Shown: positions 1-6,058, counted from the stretch's first letter. The stretch is DNA of 10,979 nucleotides from Ignavibacteriales bacterium CG12_big_fil_rev_8_21_14_0_65_30_8 (GCA_002783525.1 PFGS01000088.1:1-10979), one strand, 5' to 3'. Notes: a model not told the origin generated them from the letters alone. A program made the numbers and translations.

Positions 1-14
1 GGAGCAATTGGTAG
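1..14 (+). repeat. 14-base copy of initiator tRNA D-arm
   Basis: The first 14 bases, GGAGCAATTGGTAG, are identical to positions 79-92, the D-arm of the initiator tRNA gene. After base 14 the match stops: the 3' half of the D-stem (GCTC in the intact gene) reads GTTT and no anticodon stem follows. It is therefore not a working tRNA as far as it can be seen. It may be the remnant of a duplicated tRNA gene, or an artefact of a contig end falling in a repeat. Sequence left of the window would decide. Confidence 0.55.
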
Positions 15-70
15 TTTATTAAAAAGCTGAACCGTGTTTATTTGTCAAAAAGTTCTTTAAGTTTTTACAT

Positions 71-143
<73 letters not shown>

Positions 144-152
144 CTAAGAAAT

Positions 153-187
153 AAAAACCCAGCCAACAGGTTGGGTTTTTGTTTTTT
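153..187 (+). terminator. Rho-independent terminator of the tRNA gene
   Basis: A 12-bp stem (153-164 with 169-180, one G-T pair) closes a 4-base AACA loop and runs into a T-rich tract continuing to 187. It starts 10 bases after the tRNA and suits transcription from the plus strand. The A-rich left arm means that on the minus strand it could also stop transcription coming from the deacetylase remnant. Confidence 0.85.
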
Positions 188-457
188 AAATAGTGATGAG
201 GGCTGGTGTTGTTGTCCTTTGTAAACCATTGATCCGCCAATAACATAAAAAGTACCTTTAAATCCGTATGAATTTAATAGTGGAAAGACATTATCATATT
301 GTGATTGGTAACCATCATCAAAGGTGAACAAAAATGCTGATTCTTTATTATCTGCTCAGGTTTTTACAAAAGAATCGCCAATACTTTGTGAATAGTTATT
401 TATACAATTAAGTAGAATAAAAATACTTATTGTATATAAGTATTTCCTGACATTCAT
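188..457 (-). pseudogene. Secreted polysaccharide deacetylase, 5' remnant
   Basis: On the minus strand an ATG at 457 is preceded by an AGGGG ribosome binding site and opens a signal-peptide-like segment (MNVRKYLYTISIFILLN..., 33 codons). Codon 34 is TGA at 358-356. The same frame then continues ADNKESAFLFTFDDGY, followed by YDNVFPLLNSYGFKGTFYV. TFDDGY is the metal-site motif 1 of NodB-type polysaccharide deacetylases (carbohydrate esterase family 4), and the stop sits where a Trp (TGG) would be natural. After VIGGS (around 230) the reading no longer resembles the family and runs into the tRNA terminator. The HxxxH metal motif and the rest of the domain, normally 150 or more further residues, are missing. 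Both defects point to a dead gene. The 3' boundary given is approximate. Confidence 0.8.
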
Positions 458-476
458 TTTTTCCCCTAAACATCAT

Positions 477-551
477 CTATAAAATCAATAGATCAGCAAA
501 TAACAACTGATTTTATAGTAAAAGATTGAACTGAAATTATAGTATAAAATC
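477..551. repeat. Three-copy inverted repeat, CTATAAAATCA family
   Basis: CTATAAAATCA (477-487) is perfectly inverted as TGATTTTATAG (508-518), and TATAAAATC recurs in the first orientation at 543-551. The middle copy can pair with either flank: an 11-bp stem with a 20-base loop, or a 9-bp stem with a 25-base loop. The two hairpins exclude each other. The repeat lies in the presumed leader or promoter region of the deacetylase remnant (minus strand) and about 180 bases upstream of the DsrE-like gene. It could be an operator array, an attenuator-like switch or a mobile-element scar; nothing in the sequence decides. Confidence 0.6.
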
Positions 552-642
552 TAATCATCAAAATATTGTTCAAAGCAACATAATTTGAATGTATTCATTC
601 ATCTTGTTTTTAATCCATGTTCTAATTATAATAATTCTTTTT

Positions 643-684
643 TTGACAAAGATGTGACAAATTTAACTTGTTGTTCTGTATAAA
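643..684 (+). promoter_or_regulatory. Possible promoter of the DsrE-like gene
   Basis: TTGACA occurs at 643-648 and GTGACA at 654-659, with TATAAA at 679-684. The second pairing has a 19-base spacer, long for a classical sigma-70 promoter but like the spacing described for Bacteroidota promoters. The TGACAAA words at 644-650 and 655-661 are direct repeats exactly 11 bases (one helical turn) apart and could be a protein-binding site. The match is weak and the region is AT-rich. Confidence 0.3.
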
Positions 685-728
685 TTTTACTTATTAAAAT
701 TATTTATTCTAAAACTAAAAGGTGAAAA

Positions 729-1268
729 ATGAAAACAACCATTTATGCAAGGATGATATTTACATTAGCTTTTGTGGTATTTTTTGGAAATACAATTAAT
801 ACAAATGCAGCACTATCCAAAAAGAAAACTGTTCTAATTCATGTAGTTACAAACATAAAAAAAGATGACGGGCCACCTTGTGTTGCTTTTGATATGGCGT
901 TAACATATGTGGAATTAGGCTATAAGGTTGAAATGTTATTTGATGCTGATGCAGCTTGGAATCTTAAATTATTTGGTAAAGATAGGAAAAATGACTTTGA
1001 TAGATACGAAGTACCTGCCGACTTAAAAAAATTAGTTACCCAACAATTTAAAAATGATAGTTTTTTGAAGGTAAAAGATTTTGGTGAGTTTCTTTCTTAT
1101 TTAAGTAAAAAGGGTGTTAAAATTTATGTTAATGGAACTTGGAATGTATTAACAAGTGTAGAGAAAACTTTAAAAGGCAAAGAGAATATATCTGCGTATT
1201 TAATACCTTTAACTCTTAAAGAAATGGCGGAAATATTAAGTTCTGCAAATATTTATATGAGATATTAA
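729..1268 (+). CDS. Secreted DsrE-fold family protein
   Basis: This 179-residue protein has an N-terminal signal peptide: a hydrophobic stretch at residues 9-20 with likely cleavage after NTNA near residue 27. The mature part reads as a DsrE/DsrF-like alpha/beta fold: VLIHVVTN strand (35-42), PCVAFDMALTYVELGYKVEMLFD (50-72), GVKIYVNGTWNVL (129-141) and a C-terminal EMAEILSSANIYMRY helix and strand. DsrE-family proteins act in sulfur-relay and sulfur-oxidation chemistry through a cysteine in the strand corresponding to 131-136. Here that place holds Asn (YVNGTW), and the only cysteine is C51 in PPC. Sulfur-carrier activity is therefore doubtful, and a binding or structural role in the periplasm is as likely. 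The ATG is preceded by AAAAGGTG five bases upstream. The gene appears monocistronic, with a terminator at 1300. The exact function is unknown. Confidence 0.8.
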   Translation: MKTTIYARMIFTLAFVVFFGNTINTNAALSKKKTVLIHVVTNIKKDDGPPCVAFDMALTYVELGYKVEMLFDADAAWNLKLFGKDRKNDFDRYEVPADLKKLVTQQFKNDSFLKVKDFGEFLSYLSKKGVKIYVNGTWNVLTSVEKTLKGKENISAYLIPLTLKEMAEILSSANIYMRY

Positions 1269-1299
1269 TTTATTTAATATAATATGTAATTGAATGTAT

Positions 1300-1333
1300 A
1301 AAGTCACCTAATTATGGCGACTTTTTTATTTTT
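1300..1333 (+). terminator. Terminator of the DsrE-like gene
   Basis: AAAGTCACC (1300-1308) pairs with GGCGACTTT (1316-1324) with one internal A/C mismatch and a 7-base loop. A T-run at 1322-1327 and further T-rich sequence follow. It lies about 30 bases after the stop codon. Confidence 0.65.
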
Positions 1334-1454
1334 CTTAACTTATCAACTACTCCATTTAAGAGGCATATTATTTTATAATTAAAATAAAAAAACAAAGAAA
1401 CTGTAATCCTCTTGTCAGATTATTTTAATTGCCCCGTTTATCTTAATCCAAGTA

Positions 1455-1479
1455 ATTGTTAATAATAATTTTTAACAAT
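1455..1479. promoter_or_regulatory. Perfect 8-bp inverted repeat upstream of DUF302 gene
   Basis: ATTGTTAA (1455-1462) and TTAACAAT (1472-1479) are perfect inverted copies separated by 9 AT-only bases, centred about 66 bases before the DUF302 start. The half-site centres are 17 bases apart, more than one helical turn. The position suits an operator overlapping the promoter of the downstream gene, but AT-rich sequence produces such dyads by chance. The rest of 1334-1532 shows only AT-rich sequence, including a TTATTTTA/TAAAATAA hairpin at 1368-1387. Confidence 0.35.
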
Positions 1480-1532
1480 AAAAGATTTTAATAACAAAGT
1501 ATTATTCATTAATTAAAAAGGAGATCTTAATA

Positions 1533-2012
1533 ATGAAAAAGATCAATTTTATGTTAGTAGCAGTTATGTTATTAACTGTATTTTTCGTTGGTTCTTTAAC
1601 AAATTCAAATGTGCTTTATGCTCAGGATAATGGAGTAGTAACTGTTCAATCTAAAAAATTATTTGATGATACAGTTAGTGATTTGCGTAAATTAATTTCA
1701 AAAAATGGCATGATGGTATTAGCTGAAGTAAATCATGGTAAAATTTTGTCAATGACAGGATTAGAGGTTAATGGTATAGCTTTATTTGTTGGAAATCCTC
1801 AAATAGGGAAAAAGCTTTTTACTGCAAATCGTGGAACCGGACTAGCAGTTCCAATCAGAGTAAACATTTATGAAGGAACTGATGGAAAAACTTATGTTAA
1901 TTATGTTAAGCCATCATCTCAGTTTGCATCATTTGAAAGTAAAGAAATAGGTATGATTGGAAAAATGCTGGATAAGAAGCTTGCTATGCTTACAGGTATG
2001 ATTTCTAAGTAA
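1533..2012 (+). CDS. Secreted DUF302 domain protein
   Basis: The 159-residue product starts with a signal peptide (hydrophobic residues 7-22, cleavage probably after VLYA at 30). The mature part fits the DUF302 family: TVSDLRKLISKNGMMVLAEVNHG (47-69), GLEVNGIALFVGNPQIGKKLF (76-96), ANRGTGLAVPIRVNIYEG (98-115) and the DGKTYVNYVKPS strand. GNP followed by the LP.RVN.YE-type segment is the family hallmark. DUF302 proteins have no agreed biochemical role; they form small dimers and in many genomes occur near redox, metal or sulfur-handling genes. The mature protein has no cysteine. The start is secure: AAGGAGA at 1518-1524 lies 8 bases before the ATG. A strong hairpin follows at 2033. Confidence 0.88.
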   Translation: MKKINFMLVAVMLLTVFFVGSLTNSNVLYAQDNGVVTVQSKKLFDDTVSDLRKLISKNGMMVLAEVNHGKILSMTGLEVNGIALFVGNPQIGKKLFTANRGTGLAVPIRVNIYEGTDGKTYVNYVKPSSQFASFESKEIGMIGKMLDKKLAMLTGMISK

Positions 2013-2032
2013 TCAAAATTATTAAAATTTAT

Positions 2033-2072
2033 AAAGCGGTTAAAAAATTGTTTTAACTGCTTTAGTATTTAC
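2033..2072 (+). terminator. Terminator of the DUF302 gene
   Basis: A 13-bp stem (2033-2045 with 2051-2063, one G-T pair) has a 5-base AATTG loop. The trailing sequence TTTAGTATTT is T-rich but interrupted. It ends about 30 bases before the ATG of the next gene, so the membrane-protein operon needs its own promoter or readthrough. Confidence 0.7.
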
Positions 2073-2100
2073 AGTGACAAAAACAAAATGGATATTTCCT

Positions 2101-2781
2101 ATGAATAAAAATTTCAAAAGAATTATATTAAGTCTGTTTGCTTTAGTTGCAGCAAGCATTAGTCCAAACCTCTTTGTAGTAACACAAGCAGGATATGCAA
2201 ACTTAAGTGACCTTGCTGTTTCTTTTCTTATCCCTTCAATAATTTTCATCTTCATTTTAATTGGAATAGGTTTTATTATTGATGAAAAAGATATAAGTAA
2301 GCAAATATTAACCGGAATATTTGCAGGTTTAATTGGAACTGTTGGACTGGAAATTGTTCGAGAAATCGGTTTTAATTTAGGAGGAATGCCGGGTGATTTG
2401 CCTAAATTAATGGGAGTACTTCTTTTAGATAGGTTTGCCCTTGGACCAAATACCTGGTCAAATATTGCAGGTTGGTCATATCATTTTTGGAACGGTGCTT
2501 CATTTGGAATAATTTATATTATTTTGGTTGGAAAAAGGAAAGTTTGGTACGCTTTAATTTTTGGAATTTTAATAGGTGTTGGATTTATGGTAAGCCCTGT
2601 TGCTGTATCACTAGGTGTGGGTATTTTTGGAGTTGATTTCGGAATAGGATTTCCTATAACTGTAACTCTTGCTCATATAGCTTTTGGTCTTTTACTTGGC
2701 TGGTATATTCAGAAAAAAAATTATACTAATAATGGAATTATAGATTCAATTAAAAATATTTTTTCTTCTACAAGAGAATAA
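2101..2781 (+). CDS. Unrecognised multi-span membrane protein
   Basis: I do not recognise the family. From the ATG at 2101 the product is 226 residues with about six hydrophobic segments (roughly 8-28, 38-60, 67-87, 101-110 or somewhat longer, 132-168 as a pair, 183-202). Striking polar positions in or next to membrane segments are GLEIVREIG (82-90), GMPGDLPKLMGVLLLDR (95-111), GWSYHFWNGASFG (124-136) and TLAHIAFG (189-196); the Glu, Arg and two His residues look like a transport or ligand site. An in-frame GTG at 2074 would add nine residues (MTKTKWIFP), but it lies directly behind the terminator hairpin; neither start has a good ribosome binding site, and I prefer the ATG. The stop is two bases before the start of the NrtS-like gene, so the two are translationally coupled and may act together. 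Confidence 0.7.
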   Translation: MNKNFKRIILSLFALVAASISPNLFVVTQAGYANLSDLAVSFLIPSIIFIFILIGIGFIIDEKDISKQILTGIFAGLIGTVGLEIVREIGFNLGGMPGDLPKLMGVLLLDRFALGPNTWSNIAGWSYHFWNGASFGIIYIILVGKRKVWYALIFGILIGVGFMVSPVAVSLGVGIFGVDFGIGFPITVTLAHIAFGLLLGWYIQKKNYTNNGIIDSIKNIFSSTRE

Positions 2782-2783
2782 AT

Positions 2784-3149
2784 TTGAAACTTAAAAGGAA
2801 AATAAATTTATTAGAAAATATTGCAATCAGTAAGGTTTCAATAATCAATGCGTTAAAGGTTGCATTACTTGTAGGATTGATATTGAACGTTATCAATCAA
2901 TTCACGTTTTTATATAATTATGAATTTCATAAAATCAATCTTATTAAAACTTTTTTAACATTTTTAGTACCATTCTTTGTATCAATTTATTCTTCAGCCA
3001 GTACAAAACTAAAATTCTTTGCATGGGATATTTCTTTATTTGATAGAGATCTAAAAAGTACAAGTTGTAATAAAAATGAAATTAGTATTAAAAAGGGAGA
3101 GAATATTAACAAATGCCCAACTTGTAAAAGTAAATTGAGATTAAAATAG
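2784..3149 (+). CDS. nrtS: NrtS-like nitrate/nitrite transporter with ribbon tail
   Basis: This 121-residue protein has two membrane segments in a pattern I recognise from NrtS, a small membrane protein family assigned to nitrate/nitrite uptake: NALKVALLVGLILNVINQ (22-39) and INLIKTFLTFLVPFFVSIYS (51-70), followed by SAST. The assignment rests on the ALKVALxVGxILNxINQ and LTxLVPxxVSxYSS elements. Typical NrtS proteins end soon after the second segment. Here about 45 residues follow, with C95, then C111-P-T-C114 and GENINKCPTCKSKL, like a rubredoxin-type zinc ribbon. The first knuckle reads S92-T-S-C95, with Ser in place of one Cys. The start is TTG, two bases after the upstream stop, with only a weak AAGAGA upstream and no ATG nearby in frame. 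Expression is probably coupled to the preceding membrane protein. Confidence 0.7.
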   Translation: MKLKRKINLLENIAISKVSIINALKVALLVGLILNVINQFTFLYNYEFHKINLIKTFLTFLVPFFVSIYSSASTKLKFFAWDISLFDRDLKSTSCNKNEISIKKGENINKCPTCKSKLRLK

Positions 3150-3345
3150 ACTATCAATTAGTAAGTTAACTGACAAGCTAATACTTAGATAAGTTTTCTG
3201 TAAATGGATTACCAGTTCATAGAAAATCTCTCTATATTTAGGAAGGAATAATTTTTCAGTATTACATTTTTATACAAATGATAAAGAACAGTAATGTTTT
3301 TCTTAAATATTAAAATAACTTTTAAAAATTATAAATAGATACAAA

Positions 3346-5199
3346 ATGAAAAATGTTACAGAATCTTATAAATCAAATTTTAATTTAATTTTACTTTTAA
3401 TTCTTATACTTCAGGGTTTTATTTTTTCACAGACTAATAAACACCCTATTCTAATTTCTATTTCTCACATTAATAATTCAATCAAACCGTTAGAAAAATC
3501 TGCTCTTGAAATAAAATTTAAAATACCTCAAGGTTATTGGTTGGGCAGCAGCGACCCTTCGGCAAGGAATCCGGCAGCAACATTAATTGAAGTTGAACCA
3601 TTGGAACATTTCAATTTTGAGGAACCAATTTATCCTAAGGCTGTAACCGAAGGGGTTCCGGTTCATAAAGGATATACTCAAATTTACAAAGAAGAAATTA
3701 GTGTAATAATTCCTTTTACTACTGATAAGGAAGTGAAAAACGGTAGTTATGAAGTTTCTGTAAGAATTACTTATACACCGGGATTAAATGCAGGGCAATT
3801 GGTCACACATATAAATGAAAAATATTCAACAAATGTAGTAATAGATAAAAACTCAGAATTTCTTCAAGCAAAAATTCCCCAACCTTTTACAGGCAAGGTT
3901 CCTTCAGATTTTTTAGTTAAAGAAGAGATAACGGTTTTAGATGAACCTTTGAACTCAATATTATACAGATGGAAAGAAGGTACAGCTATTCCAAATTTTT
4001 TACACTGGATTTGGCTGGATCCGGATAATCACGGTAAGCATATCCAAACTGCATGGAATCCATTTTTGGGCAACACAGAAAATAATGGTTTTACTTATGG
4101 AGGAAGTGTTGCTTTGTTTAACTTAACACCTGAAGGTATTATGACCGGACTATTTCAGTTAAGGGTTTTACACAATGAAATATTAAAGACAAATTTTGCT
4201 ATTGAATTAGTCTCTTGTCCTGCAGCATATCATAACTATTGGTTATCAGCGGAAATATCTACTAATGGGGAAAGTAAACAAATTCATTTCCATAAAGAAA
4301 ATTTAACTCTTGGAAAAAATGATAGATTTGGATACGAGTTACAACTAGATGTTTTTAAAGACCCAAGATTTAGGTTTTATGGTTTAGGTGCAAGTACCAG
4401 AGATATTGACAGAACTGATTATGCACAAAGCGAAACCGGTGCAGTACTAGATTTTTATTGGATGCCTGCAGATCATATTAGAATTGGAGTTGGAGGAAAA
4501 GTAAGATCAGTTGCAGTAAATGATGGTGCAGAAAATAGAAGAGGTAAAGATGTATTTACCACTTCCGAAGTAAATACCGGTGGTAAATTTGCCAATGTAC
4601 CCGGTATTAAAGGTGCTACAGTTTACGGTGAAAGGATTAGTTTTATTTATGATGGAAGAAACTCTGAATTTATGCCAACATCAGGTTTCTATGCAAAAGT
4701 TACTGCAGAATATAATCAAATCACTGATCAAGTTGTTACAAATCCCAATACGATATCAAATTATGGAAGATTTTTAGCTGATTTTAGAAAATATTTTTCA
4801 ACAATTGACCAAAAATATACTCTCCTTTTTAGAAATACTTGGTTAATAAATACAAGTAAATATGTTCCATTTTTTGAACAAGGTAATATTGGTGGCGATT
4901 TTTCAAATCGTGGTTTTGATAAAGGTAGATTCTATGGACAAAATTCAGTTTTTGCTAGTATGGAATTTCGTTATCAGGCTTTTACAATGAATGTGATGGG
5001 AAGTCCAATGACAATAGAACTTGCTCCATTTGTTGATATGGGACAGGTTTTTGACAGCGATGGTTTTAATGGAAGATTTAATATAAATCCTGGTATTGGA
5101 ATGAGAATTATAAATAAACCAAATGTTGGTATTGTTACTGCAATGGCTTATGGACAGGATGGTATTACACTCACAGGTGGAGTGCAGTTACCTTTTTAA
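3346..5199 (+). CDS. Outer-membrane protein: DsbD_N-like domain plus Omp85 barrel
   Basis: This 617-residue protein begins with a signal peptide (hydrophobic 12-27, cleavage near FSQ-TN, residue 29). Residues about 35-167 look like the immunoglobulin-like N-terminal domain of DsbD (KPLEKSALEIKFKIPQGYW, EPIYPKA, YKEEISVIIPF, NGSYEVSVRITY), but the two redox cysteines that normally follow the YQ-C...C strand are absent (YTPGLNAGQL, 143-152). From about 240 it is an Omp85/bacterial surface antigen-type barrel: RFRFYGLGASTRDIDRTDY (341-359), ISFIYDGRNSEFMPTSGFY (431-449, the D-x-R-N-x-x-F-x-P-T-x-G motif), NRGFDKGRFYGQ (521-532, the RGF loop-6 motif) and a terminal Phe as expected for an outer-membrane beta-signal. 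No POTRA repeats are evident. The sole cysteine is C291. The role is unknown; a surface channel or lipoprotein/protein export barrel with a periplasmic adaptor domain is possible. No clear ribosome binding site precedes the ATG. Confidence 0.82.
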   Translation: MKNVTESYKSNFNLILLLILILQGFIFSQTNKHPILISISHINNSIKPLEKSALEIKFKIPQGYWLGSSDPSARNPAATLIEVEPLEHFNFEEPIYPKAVTEGVPVHKGYTQIYKEEISVIIPFTTDKEVKNGSYEVSVRITYTPGLNAGQLVTHINEKYSTNVVIDKNSEFLQAKIPQPFTGKVPSDFLVKEEITVLDEPLNSILYRWKEGTAIPNFLHWIWLDPDNHGKHIQTAWNPFLGNTENNGFTYGGSVALFNLTPEGIMTGLFQLRVLHNEILKTNFAIELVSCPAAYHNYWLSAEISTNGESKQIHFHKENLTLGKNDRFGYELQLDVFKDPRFRFYGLGASTRDIDRTDYAQSETGAVLDFYWMPADHIRIGVGGKVRSVAVNDGAENRRGKDVFTTSEVNTGGKFANVPGIKGATVYGERISFIYDGRNSEFMPTSGFYAKVTAEYNQITDQVVTNPNTISNYGRFLADFRKYFSTIDQKYTLLFRNTWLINTSKYVPFFEQGNIGGDFSNRGFDKGRFYGQNSVFASMEFRYQAFTMNVMGSPMTIELAPFVDMGQVFDSDGFNGRFNINPGIGMRIINKPNVGIVTAMAYGQDGITLTGGVQLPF

Positions 5200-5207
5200 T
5201 TTAATTG

Positions 5208-5223
5208 TTGTATATATGTACAA
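5208..5223. promoter_or_regulatory. Crp/Fnr-like dyad TTGTA-N6-TACAA
   Basis: TTGTATATATGTACAA is a 16-base near-perfect palindrome with 5-base half-sites 6 bases apart, the geometry of Crp/Fnr-family operators. It starts 8 bases after the Omp85 gene and about 137 bases before the start of the Crp/Fnr-type regulator. That is far from the proposed promoter at 5310, so direct autoregulation is only a guess. Confidence 0.3.
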
Positions 5224-5229
5224 GATTTG

Positions 5230-5259
5230 AGAGAGAGTAATATATCTTTCTTTTTTTTT
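5230..5259 (+). terminator. Possible terminator of the Omp85 gene
   Basis: AGAGAGA (5230-5236) can pair with the TCTTTCT arm (5245-5251, one G-T pair) around an 8-base loop, and a run of nine T follows at 5251-5259. The stem is short and AT-rich, so the T-run is the stronger part of the evidence. Confidence 0.45.
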
Positions 5260-5309
5260 ATATAATAAGATTTAACTTACCGCAACTATTAATAATTGTA
5301 AATAATTTA

Positions 5310-5317
5310 TATATTTG
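5310..5317 (+). promoter_or_regulatory. TAnnTTTG promoter element before the regulator
   Basis: TATATTTG matches the TAnnTTTG -7 element described for Bacteroidota housekeeping promoters and lies 42 bases before the regulator's ATG. No TTTG box is seen at the usual 19-base distance upstream. The same octamer occurs before the thioredoxin-like gene. Confidence 0.35.
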
Positions 5318-5359
5318 TAATGTAGTAATTAGATTTATAATTCAACTTAATAGTAAAAT

Positions 5360-6049
5360 ATGTCTGAAAGATCAAAGCTATGGTATCTTGAAAATTTTAA
5401 TCTTTTAACTGGATTAAATAAAAACGAAATTGAACATTTAAGTAAAATTTCAAAGATGCAAGATTTTAATAAAAACCAACCTATATATTTTGCTAATGAA
5501 CCTTCCAGCTCTATTTTTTTTCTTAAAAAAGGTAGAGTAAAACTTTCCAGAACATCAAAAGATGGAAAAGAAATGATATTAGGAATTATAAATTCAGGTG
5601 AAGTTTTTGGAGAAATGTCTTTCTTTAATGAAGGTGAGAGAACTGATTTTGCTACAGCTTTGGATGATAGTCTTTTATGCACTATAAACAAACAAGAGTT
5701 AAAGGAATTTGTAGAAAAATCACCTAAACTTAATTTAGAGTTAGTTAAACTAGTTGGGTTTCGTTTAAAACGTTATACGGAAAAAATAGAAGAACTTGTA
5801 TTTAAAGACTCTTCACAAAGAATTATATCATTTTTGTTGAGGATTGCTGATGAATATGGAAAGGAACTTGGAAATGATATCTTTATTAAACCCTTTTTCA
5901 AACATCAAGATTTAGGAGATATAACTGCCTGTTCGAGGCAAACTGTGAATTTTGTTTTAACGGAACTGCGAGAAAAAGGAATAATTGATTTTGACAGAAG
6001 AAAATTAATTATTCATGACAAAGAAAAACTAAGAGAAATGACGAACTAA
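5360..6049 (+). CDS. Crp/Fnr-family transcriptional regulator
   Basis: This 229-residue protein has a cyclic-nucleotide-binding-type beta-roll (about 15-125) and a C-terminal Crp-type winged helix-turn-helix (about 150-222). The sensor domain shows SSIFFLKKGRVKLSR (50-64) and GEVFGEMSFFNEGERTDFATA (80-100), with Arg at the position that contacts phosphate in cAMP binders but RTDFA rather than the classical R-S/T-A. The recognition region reads FKHQDLGDITACSRQTVNFVLTELREKGII (180-209), with S192-R193 at the start of the recognition helix. The only cysteines are C107 and C191, so it is not a [4Fe-4S] FNR; the ligand could be a nucleotide, haem/NO or none. No Shine-Dalgarno precedes the ATG, but a TATATTTG element lies 42 bases upstream. 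It may control its neighbours: a dyad of Crp/Fnr geometry lies upstream of the next gene. Confidence 0.92.
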   Translation: MSERSKLWYLENFNLLTGLNKNEIEHLSKISKMQDFNKNQPIYFANEPSSSIFFLKKGRVKLSRTSKDGKEMILGIINSGEVFGEMSFFNEGERTDFATALDDSLLCTINKQELKEFVEKSPKLNLELVKLVGFRLKRYTEKIEELVFKDSSQRIISFLLRIADEYGKELGNDIFIKPFFKHQDLGDITACSRQTVNFVLTELREKGIIDFDRRKLIIHDKEKLREMTN

Positions 6050-6058
6050 AAATAGTTC

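Larger units (their letters stand above)
458..728. other. Non-coding divergent spacer
   Basis: This AT-rich spacer lies between the divergent deacetylase remnant and the DsrE-like gene. No convincing ORF is visible. It holds a three-copy inverted repeat (477-551), a weak TGTT-N6-AACA dyad (567-580), and a tandem TGACAAA pair with a possible promoter just upstream of the DsrE-like gene; the repeat and the promoter have their own entries. Confidence 0.6.

Noticed and set aside
356..358. TGA read as tryptophan or selenocysteine in the deacetylase frame
   Set aside because: Tryptophan is encoded by TGG in the intact genes, TGA ends the thioredoxin-like gene, no recoding hairpin is evident, and the gene is also truncated.
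1368..1387. TTATTTTA/TAAAATAA hairpin as a terminator
   Set aside because: It has only A-T pairs and is followed by A rather than T on the plus strand; it lies after a better terminator.
2040..2255. Minus-strand frame of 71 codons
   Set aside because: It overlaps the terminator and the N-terminal membrane segments of the plus-strand gene and shows no family resemblance.
4580..4777. Plus-strand frame inside the Omp85 gene
   Set aside because: It is an out-of-frame shadow of a clear barrel-coding sequence.
5347..5691. Minus-strand frame opposite the Crp/Fnr gene
   Set aside because: It is antisense to a well-supported regulator, and its sequence looks like a reverse translation of that gene.
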